Below, piece by piece: positions 1 through 5,120 of a DNA stretch of 11,800 nt. Every line of letters begins with the position of its first letter. Position 1 is the first letter of the stretch. A program made the translations under genes and the position numbers. This DNA is from UBA1038 sp964480995. Its GTDB lineage: Bacteria > Bacillota > Clostridia > Christensenellales > Aristaeellaceae. Location of the stretch: the NCBI GenBank assembly GCA_964480995.1, contig CAYZRZ010000064.1, positions 1 through 11,800 of the forward strand. Reading direction: 5' to 3'. A model generated the notes under the pieces. It saw nothing but the letters and a program-made list of their open reading frames with translations. It ran no database searches and was not told the DNA's origin.

Positions 1-395
1 CTGCCCTCGGCCAGCACGCCGCTCGGCTGGAGCACACTCCCCCATCGCCCTTCAAGCCGCGCGGTTTGCGGCTGGCCGTCGGGTCCGCCGGCTGACACGG
101 AGATTCCGGGCGCGTAGGCAACCACACCCCAGGCGGACATTACGCCGCCCATCTCATCCATGCGCTTCTCCAGATTCTCCATCATCTCCCAAAGCTCAGT
201 CAGCTGATCCTCCGGGGGAATCTCATCTTCCCCGGTCTGCCCATCCCCGGAACCGTCCGAGGACTGCTCCGGGGCTTCCGCCTTGGGCGAGAGGACATTG
301 TACTCATATATCTCAGGCACGCCGGACAAGCTCATCAGAATGACACCCGCGCACAGCGCCAATGCAGCAATCAGGCTCAGCCTCTTAATTGACAT
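1..395 (-). CDS. Membrane-anchored protein, N-terminal part only (possibly MacB/FtsX-like permease)
   Basis: This reading frame starts at an ATG at 395 and stays open to the left edge, so about 131 N-terminal residues are visible and the C-terminus is missing. I translated it by hand. It begins MSIKRLSLIAALALCAGVIL, a short basic head followed by one membrane segment (about residues 5-25). Next comes an acidic, Gly/Ser/Pro-rich linker (about 38-62), a helical stretch rich in Glu, Leu and Met (about 63-85), and a likely beta-rich part (GVVAYAPGISVSAGG and onward). The start overlaps the 3' end of the upstream adaptor gene by 11 bases, and only a weak ribosome binding site is visible, so coupled translation is likely. 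The layout of one membrane segment followed by an extracytoplasmic domain resembles the start of ABC permeases with a MacB periplasmic core. That fits two HlyD-type adaptors upstream, but it is inference. A third adaptor-related or unrelated anchored protein is also possible. The Cys at residue 15 is not in a convincing lipobox. Confidence 0.72.
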   Translation of the reverse strand, partial: MSIKRLSLIAALALCAGVILMSLSGVPEIYEYNVLSPKAEAPEQSSDGSGDGQTGEDEIPPEDQLTELWEMMENLEKRMDEMGGVMSAWGVVAYAPGISVSAGGPDGQPQTARLEGRWGSVLQPSGVLAEG

Positions 396-1827
396 CAACA
401 TATTCCATCACCGCCTGGCCTTCCGACAAAGTCCGGTCCTCCCTGTCGGCTATTTTAATATCGCTCAGGTCATCCTCGACCGCCGCCAGGCTGGCGGATG
501 TTTCAATTACCGTGACTTCCCGCTTTTTGACCCTGTATGTGCTGTTTCCGAGTATTCCGTCCCGTTCTTGATCGATGACATACACATAATACCTGTCATC
601 CCCTCCATCTCGCAGCGCGGTCAAAGGCAGCAGCGTCGCGGTCTTGGGGGATTTATAGAGGATGCTGACCGCTGGCTTTTCGCTCATCAGCCTGCTCAGG
701 CCGCCCAAGGCCGATATATTACTCTCCTCCATCTCAATGATCGCGTAAGTCTTGCCGTCCGCGGCCTCATCCACGCCGCTGATCATCATCTCTCGCTCAG
801 CGCCCTGTACGCGGGCCTTCATCCCCTTGCTGATGGATTTTCTTTTGGATATGTCGGTGATGTCACAGCGCAGCACAGGCATTTCACCCGGCGCGCTGAG
901 CGCGTAGGCCGGCTTGCTGCCGTCATACCTGTCTCCCGCCTTCAGATTAAACTCAGTCAGCCATCCTTCCCTGTCCGCCCTGATGGTTTGAAGCTGCAGC
1001 TTCAGCTTTTCCAGTTCCAGCATCTCATCCAGATAACTATGGATCTCCTCATCCATCCCGTCGATCTTCTTGATATAATCAAACACGTCTCCCGACACCT
1101 TGGGCGCGGGTCTCCTGTTTCCTGTATAAAAGCTTTTGAACAGTAGAGATGCTTCATCCTTCTTGCGCATCGCGTCGAGGGCTTCCCGCATGGCGGCCTT
1201 CATGTTTTCTTCCGGCTCATCATCCCCGCCGTCGAACTTCTCCTGGGTCTGCGGCCCGGCTTGTACCGCCTGCGTATCCTCTGCCGTCCCGGCGGGGGGC
1301 AGGTTCCACTCATTGGGTTCGTCAGACAGCTCATGCCCGGCGGCAATCGCTGCCGCCTTGGCCGTAAAAAGCTTGTCCCAGTATTCATCCGTCGCCTTGA
1401 CCATGGCATTGTAATAATCGTTCTGCTCGCTTGTCTGCAGGATGCGCAGGCTGCCGGCCACAGCCTCCGTACGTTCGCGCACCTTCTTCTCATACGCCAA
1501 GCGCAGTTCCTTAAGCTTGTCCTCAAAGTCGGGAATGGATCCCGTGAAGAGAACATCACCCGGTTTGATCAGGTAGCCGGCCCTCGCCATCACCTTGTCA
1601 ACAACCAGATTCAATGTTCCTGCCCCCTTGATGGTAAAAGGTTCGCTGTTTGAAAAGCGGATCTCGCCCGGCACGGTGATGGTATCATCCAGCTTTCCGC
1701 GCGTGGCTGTTATGATTTGTACCTTGGCAGTGGCCGCGGTTTCTACAGTGCGCGCGAAGAACAGGCCGGCCAGCAGAACGCATGTCAGCAGCAGCAAGCC
1801 CTTTTTCACTTTGCTTCTCCGGTTCAT
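385..1827 (-). CDS. HlyD/AcrA-type membrane-anchored adaptor protein, second tandem copy
   Basis: This 480-residue protein has the architecture of the membrane-fusion (HlyD/AcrA/MacA) adaptor family. A basic head and one membrane segment (about 9-26) are followed by a first half-lipoyl motif (about 65-95, ending in a G-x-x-I-K-P-G-D-V-L-F pattern). A long helical section follows (about 100-282). The second half-lipoyl motif is at about 282-310 (EGWLTEFNLKAGD), and after it come beta-barrel-like and membrane-proximal beta regions (about 315-470). It should sit on the outer face of the cytoplasmic membrane and bridge a transporter to another component. It is clearly a paralog of the gene just upstream (shared NDYYNAM/NNYYNAM, GSKPAY, LRCDIT/IRCDIT and GKTYAII blocks). 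Compared with that copy it carries an extra acidic, Pro- and Gln-rich stretch at about 169-208. Its ATG overlaps the upstream stop as ATGA, which indicates translational coupling. The transported substrate is unknown, and no RND pump or outer-membrane channel gene is visible. Confidence 0.85.
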   Translation of the reverse strand: MNRRSKVKKGLLLLTCVLLAGLFFARTVETAATAKVQIITATRGKLDDTITVPGEIRFSNSEPFTIKGAGTLNLVVDKVMARAGYLIKPGDVLFTGSIPDFEDKLKELRLAYEKKVRERTEAVAGSLRILQTSEQNDYYNAMVKATDEYWDKLFTAKAAAIAAGHELSDEPNEWNLPPAGTAEDTQAVQAGPQTQEKFDGGDDEPEENMKAAMREALDAMRKKDEASLLFKSFYTGNRRPAPKVSGDVFDYIKKIDGMDEEIHSYLDEMLELEKLKLQLQTIRADREGWLTEFNLKAGDRYDGSKPAYALSAPGEMPVLRCDITDISKRKSISKGMKARVQGAEREMMISGVDEAADGKTYAIIEMEESNISALGGLSRLMSEKPAVSILYKSPKTATLLPLTALRDGGDDRYYVYVIDQERDGILGNSTYRVKKREVTVIETSASLAAVEDDLSDIKIADREDRTLSEGQAVMEYVDVN

Positions 1828-3221
1828 TGCACATACCCCGCTTCATCCGGCACGACAAACACTCTTTGGCCATCCGAGAGGGCTTTGTTTTCTTTATGGG
1901 CGATTTTCAAACCGTCCGGATCCTCTTCCGCAGCTTCCACCGCGACCAATAGATGGGAGGTTTCCAGTACATTCACATCCAGCCTTTTTAAAATAAAGGG
2001 GCTCGTATCAAGCGCGCCTGCCTCCTTCTCCTCTATCACATAGACGAAATATTTCTTATCCGCATCGCTGCGAAGCGCGCCGGCGGGCAGTAGCGCAGCC
2101 GTACGCTCCGACACATACTGAATATCCGCCGCCGGCTTTTTCTCCATCAGCCGGGCCAGCCCGCCCAGGGACGAGATGACAGCCTCATCCAGCTTGATGA
2201 TGGCATAGGTTTTACCGTTTCCCGCGGTCTGCACTTCGCTGATCATCAGCAGGGTCTCGTTGCCGCGCAGGCGAACCGTCATACCCTCTCTGATCCGCTT
2301 GGCCTTCATAAGCTCAGTGATGTCGCAGCGAATGACGGGATCTGTTCCCGGGGCGCTGAGCGAATAGGCAGGCTTGCTGCCGCTGTAGACATCGCCCTTT
2401 ATGAGTGAAAGCTCCGTCAGCCATCCATCCCTTCCGGCCTTGATGCTTTCCAGCGTCAGCTTCTGTTTTTCCAGTGCCAGCATCTGGTCCAGCAGTTCGT
2501 AGGCCTTCTCCCGCTCCTCATCTATGGCCTTGATCAAACCGAAGGTACCGTCAGGCGTACGGGCCGCGGGCGGGTTCTGGGATGTATAGATACGCTTCAA
2601 CAGGTCCGCTGCCTCATCCATGCCCTTCTTTGCTTCAAGAGTCTCCAGCATGGCGGCATTAACCTCGTCAGGCGCCGCGGCGTCAACCCACGCGCCGATA
2701 TCCCCGGGGAGTTCAAAGCCGGCGGCCGCCGCGGCCAGTTTTGCTCCGAGCAGCTTGTCCCAGTAAATATCAGCCGCCCTGAGCATGGCATTGTAATAGT
2801 TGTTATGCTCGCTGGTCTCGGGAAAGCGCTTGCTGCCCGCCACCGCGTCCGCGTACTTGCGCGCTTGCCGGGAATAGCTGTCCCGCAGCTTCGCCAGCTC
2901 CTCCTCATATCCCGGGACGGACGCGGTGAACAAGATGTCCCCCGCCTTGACCCGGCTGCCGGGGATCGCCAAGACCTCTTCAATCAGAAGGTTCAGCGAG
3001 CCTGCCTGAGTGATGGTGAAGGTCTCGCTTTGCGGGAAGTATACCTCCGCCTCAGCGCTGAGGGTCTCTTCAAGTTTACCCCGGATAAGGGAAACCGCCC
3101 GCACTTCAGCCGCTGACAAGCTCCTGACCGCGCGCGCGGCGAACAATCCGGCCGTCAAAGCGCAGACAAGGATCAAAAAGCTATGCAGTGTCTTCTTTCT
3201 CATGCTCATCGCGCCGCTCAC
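1824..3221 (-). CDS. HlyD/AcrA-type membrane-anchored adaptor protein, first tandem copy
   Basis: This 465-residue adaptor has the same layout as its downstream paralog. It has one membrane segment (about 11-33) and a first half-lipoyl motif at about 68-101 (PGSRVKAGDILF). A helical hairpin region spans about 104-262, with NNYYNAM near 140. The second half-lipoyl motif is at about 258-287 (RDGWLTELSLIKGD), and a beta-barrel-like region at about 295-380 (VIRCDITEL, IREGMTVRL) precedes a beta-rich C-terminus. The most upstream start is a GTG at 3221 that overlaps the stop of the MalG-type permease as GTGA, suggesting coupled translation. In-frame ATGs at 3209 and 3203 are alternatives, and no strong ribosome binding site separates the options. 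The family normally couples an inner-membrane efflux transporter to a further channel or wall-crossing step. Here it sits in a binding-protein-dependent importer operon, which is odd. The Cys in the membrane segment does not form a lipobox. Family assignment is good; function is not known. Confidence 0.85.
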   Translation of the reverse strand: MSGAMSMRKKTLHSFLILVCALTAGLFAARAVRSLSAAEVRAVSLIRGKLEETLSAEAEVYFPQSETFTITQAGSLNLLIEEVLAIPGSRVKAGDILFTASVPGYEEELAKLRDSYSRQARKYADAVAGSKRFPETSEHNNYYNAMLRAADIYWDKLLGAKLAAAAAGFELPGDIGAWVDAAAPDEVNAAMLETLEAKKGMDEAADLLKRIYTSQNPPAARTPDGTFGLIKAIDEEREKAYELLDQMLALEKQKLTLESIKAGRDGWLTELSLIKGDVYSGSKPAYSLSAPGTDPVIRCDITELMKAKRIREGMTVRLRGNETLLMISEVQTAGNGKTYAIIKLDEAVISSLGGLARLMEKKPAADIQYVSERTAALLPAGALRSDADKKYFVYVIEEKEAGALDTSPFILKRLDVNVLETSHLLVAVEAAEEDPDGLKIAHKENKALSDGQRVFVVPDEAGYVQ

Positions 3222-4108
3222 TTCATATCGCTCAGCTGAATGCCAAGCAGGATGTCTTCCTGAAAGTAGGTATAGATCAGCAGAGCAGGCAGTATATACA
3301 GCGCCGCCCCCGCGAACGCAATGCCCTGCTCGCCGGTCGACAGCTGGTTGAACATAACAGACAGCGGCATCGCCCCCTGGTCATTGCTCAGGTAGATCAG
3401 CGGCTGCTCCACCATGTTCCAGCTGTCAGCAAAGCTCAGCGCGGCAGACGCGCCCAGAATGGGCTTAGAGATGGGCAATACCATGTGCGCAAAACAGCGC
3501 CATGTCCCCGCCCCGTCCATCATCGCCGCCTCAAACATATCCGCGGGGATGCCCACCATGTACTGGCGAATCAAGAAGATATACAGCGGTGAAAAGATCA
3601 TTGGCAGGATCACGGCCCACTGCGTATTCATCAGCCCCAGGGTGCGCATGGTCAGCACGCTGGGGGCCATCGTCACCTGGAAGGGCAGCAGCATCAGCAT
3701 CAGTACCATGAAAAACAGCGCATCCCGTCCCCTGAACCTGAAGCGGCTCAGCGCGTAGGAAAGCATGGGGATCACAAGTGCCTGTCCCAGCAGAATGGAC
3801 AGCGTATAATAAGCCGAGTTGAAAAACAGCGTCAGGTACAAAGGCTTTTCAAGCAGCAGGGCATAGTACTGCCGAAGAGATACGACCGACGGCGACAGCA
3901 GGATGTCCATCCACTGATCCTGCGCATAGCTGTTGCGTGTATCCAGGTAGGCCTTCATCTCAGTCGTCGGAAAGAAACTGTAAAGAAATGTCAGCACGAT
4001 CGGCGCAAGCAGCAGCGCGCACACGATGATCAACACAGCGAAGCTGATGATACGGCCTGAGTGCAAGGGCCTGCGGTGATGCCTGTGTCCGGCGGCTTTA
4101 CCTGTCAT
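3218..4108 (-). CDS. Carbohydrate-type ABC transporter permease, MalG-like
   Basis: This 296-residue integral membrane protein has six predicted membrane segments (about 20-44, 93-121, 130-150, 161-180, 213-230 and 263-282). It contains the cytoplasmic EAA loop that docks onto the ABC ATPase: EAAMMDGAGTWRCFAHMVLP, starting near residue 193, with the expected E-A-A, D-G-A and L-P positions. Length and layout match the MalG/LacG/UgpE half of CUT1-type importers. The C-terminus is a charged, hydrophilic tail (YFQEDILLGIQLSDMK), somewhat unlike the usual family ending. The segment between the first two membrane helices is long (about residues 45-92) and faces outside, where it could contact the binding protein. 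The start overlaps the MalF-type gene by 11 bases, with a GAGGGG-like ribosome binding site just upstream. Together with that partner it should form the translocation pore. The substrate cannot be told from sequence; CUT1 systems carry oligosaccharides, glycerol phosphates and related solutes. Confidence 0.93.
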   Translation of the reverse strand: MTGKAAGHRHHRRPLHSGRIISFAVLIIVCALLLAPIVLTFLYSFFPTTEMKAYLDTRNSYAQDQWMDILLSPSVVSLRQYYALLLEKPLYLTLFFNSAYYTLSILLGQALVIPMLSYALSRFRFRGRDALFFMVLMLMLLPFQVTMAPSVLTMRTLGLMNTQWAVILPMIFSPLYIFLIRQYMVGIPADMFEAAMMDGAGTWRCFAHMVLPISKPILGASAALSFADSWNMVEQPLIYLSNDQGAMPLSVMFNQLSTGEQGIAFAGAALYILPALLIYTYFQEDILLGIQLSDMK

Positions 4109-4949
4109 TGCCCCTCACCCCCCTGCTCAAATACAGCATGCCAAACAGTACAAACACGATCAGAGCGAAGCTGTAAGCGGCCGTCGTCACGTTTTGATAA
4201 TCCAGCTTGGCGAACTGATTGTTCATATAATGCTGCAGCGTGTACACCGCGTCGCGCGGATAGGCGCCGCCTATAAAGTAGACTTCCTTGAAGATCTTAA
4301 AGGCGTTCACCCAGGCCATCACGAAGACCAGAAAGGCTGTCGGCAGGATCATCGGCAGGGTGATCTTCACCTCCTGCTGCACCACGCCGGCACCCTCCAA
4401 CCTGGCAAACTCGTACAAGGCGTCCGGCACCGAAGACAGCGCCGCCGAAAACAGAACGATGGAAAAGCCCAGGTTTTTCCATATGTATAAAAGCACGACC
4501 GGAACGCGCAGGGCCTCTGATTCCAGCCACAGCACCCGTTCAAAACCGAGTGCTGCGGCAGCGCGGTTGACCGGCCCGCCGTAATCAAACAGGATCTGCC
4601 AAACGATTAAAAGCGCCGCGCTGGGCACCAGATAGGGCATCAGCAGCAGGTTGCGGAAACCGATTGATTTTTCCTTCAGCGCCCTTAGCATGACCGCCAG
4701 CACGAAAGAGAACACGAAGATGAGCGGAGCGGAGATCAGGCTTAACTCCAGCGAGTTCTTCAGCCCCAGGCGGAACACCTCGTTATCCCACACCCTCTGA
4801 TAGTTGTCAAACCAGACGATGCGGTTTGCGATCGTGCCGTCCGTCATGCTGAAATAAATGCCGCCTAAAAACGGCACGACGTAAAACAGCATCAGTCCCA
4901 GCAGCCCCGGCAGCAGAAAGAGCCACAGGCTCTTCTTCTTATAAAACAT
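4098..4949 (-). CDS. Carbohydrate-type ABC transporter permease, MalF-like
   Basis: This 283-residue integral membrane protein has six predicted membrane segments (about 8-29, 67-88, 101-121, 149-170, 199-217 and 256-275). It has a recognisable EAA loop near residues 180-199 (EFARLEGAGVVQQEVKITLP) with the conserved E, G and L-P positions, although the usual E-A-A reads E-F-A. The short N-terminus and lack of a large extracytoplasmic insertion put it with UgpA/LacF-type members rather than enterobacterial MalF. The ATG at 4949 is preceded by AAGGAG with a 5-base spacer, a good ribosome binding site. It is the first gene after the 171-base gap that follows the binding-protein gene, and it overlaps the MalG-type gene downstream. 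The pair should form a heterodimeric channel. No ATPase gene lies in the window, so the complex probably borrows a shared MsmX/UgpC-type ATPase encoded elsewhere, as is common in Bacillota. Confidence 0.93.
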   Translation of the reverse strand: MFYKKKSLWLFLLPGLLGLMLFYVVPFLGGIYFSMTDGTIANRIVWFDNYQRVWDNEVFRLGLKNSLELSLISAPLIFVFSFVLAVMLRALKEKSIGFRNLLLMPYLVPSAALLIVWQILFDYGGPVNRAAAALGFERVLWLESEALRVPVVLLYIWKNLGFSIVLFSAALSSVPDALYEFARLEGAGVVQQEVKITLPMILPTAFLVFVMAWVNAFKIFKEVYFIGGAYPRDAVYTLQHYMNNQFAKLDYQNVTTAAYSFALIVFVLFGMLYLSRGVRGNDR

Positions 4950-4954
4950 CGCCG

Positions 4955-4960
4955 CTCCTT
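4955..4960 (-). promoter_or_regulatory. Ribosome binding site of the MalF-type permease gene
   Basis: AAGGAG on the minus strand, 5 bases before the ATG at 4949. It fixes the start of the first permease and shows that this gene can initiate translation independently of the binding-protein gene, unlike the coupled genes that follow. Confidence 0.75.
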
Positions 4961-4984
4961 CACAAAATAATGAATAACATATGT

Positions 4985-5013
4985 ATACTACTTCATTTCT
5001 TTAGTAACATCAA
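4985..5013 (-). promoter_or_regulatory. Possible secondary sigma-A-type promoter before the permease genes
   Basis: On the minus strand, TTGATG (5008-5013) and TAGTAT (4985-4990) are separated by exactly 17 bases. Each matches the sigma-A/sigma-70 consensus at 4 of 6 positions. A transcript would begin near 4978, giving a leader of about 28 bases before the permease ATG. The match is moderate and the region is AT-rich, so chance is possible. If real, it would allow the permease and adaptor genes to be transcribed apart from the binding-protein gene. Confidence 0.35.
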
Positions 5014-5059
5014 GGCAATTTCCCGCCATCAATTGTAACAAAATTGGCATATACGCAAA

Positions 5060-5088
5060 GGCGCGGAAAACCTGATGGTTCCCGCGCC
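5060..5088 (-). terminator. Intercistronic hairpin after the binding-protein gene (attenuator or mRNA-stabilising stem-loop)
   Basis: On the minus strand the arms GGCGCGG and CCGCGCC pair perfectly. They are extended inward by GAACC pairing with GGTTT (one G-U pair, one bulged T) around an ATCA loop. The stem is therefore about 12 base pairs and very GC-rich. Only TTT follows it, so it is a poor intrinsic terminator. It begins 33 bases after the stop codon of the binding-protein gene. Such hairpins between binding-protein and permease genes are known (the malE-malF gap, for example) to protect the upstream message from 3' exonucleases and to lower downstream expression; I infer the same here. 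Confidence 0.6.
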
Positions 5089-5120
5089 CCGCGTCGTGGC
5101 TGCTGTATTTCGCTTTTGTT

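Noticed and set aside
330..395. Lipobox in the truncated protein at the left edge (Cys at residue 15)
   Set aside because: The residue before Cys is Leu instead of Gly, Ala or Ser, and the Cys is in the middle of the hydrophobic segment.
283..1146. A 287-codon open frame on the plus strand opposite the second adaptor gene
   Set aside because: It is a shadow of the minus-strand adaptor frame, which shows family motifs and a paralog; the plus-strand translation has no coherent domain or membrane pattern.
4974..4990. Short inverted repeat around CATATG before the permease gene as an operator
   Set aside because: Self-complementarity is imperfect beyond a few bases and the region is AT-rich; chance is the simpler explanation.
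5060..5088. Full intrinsic terminator ending the transporter operon after the binding-protein gene
   Set aside because: The hairpin is strong but only three T follow, and the permease genes belonging to the binding protein lie downstream on the same strand. An attenuating or stabilising stem-loop fits better.
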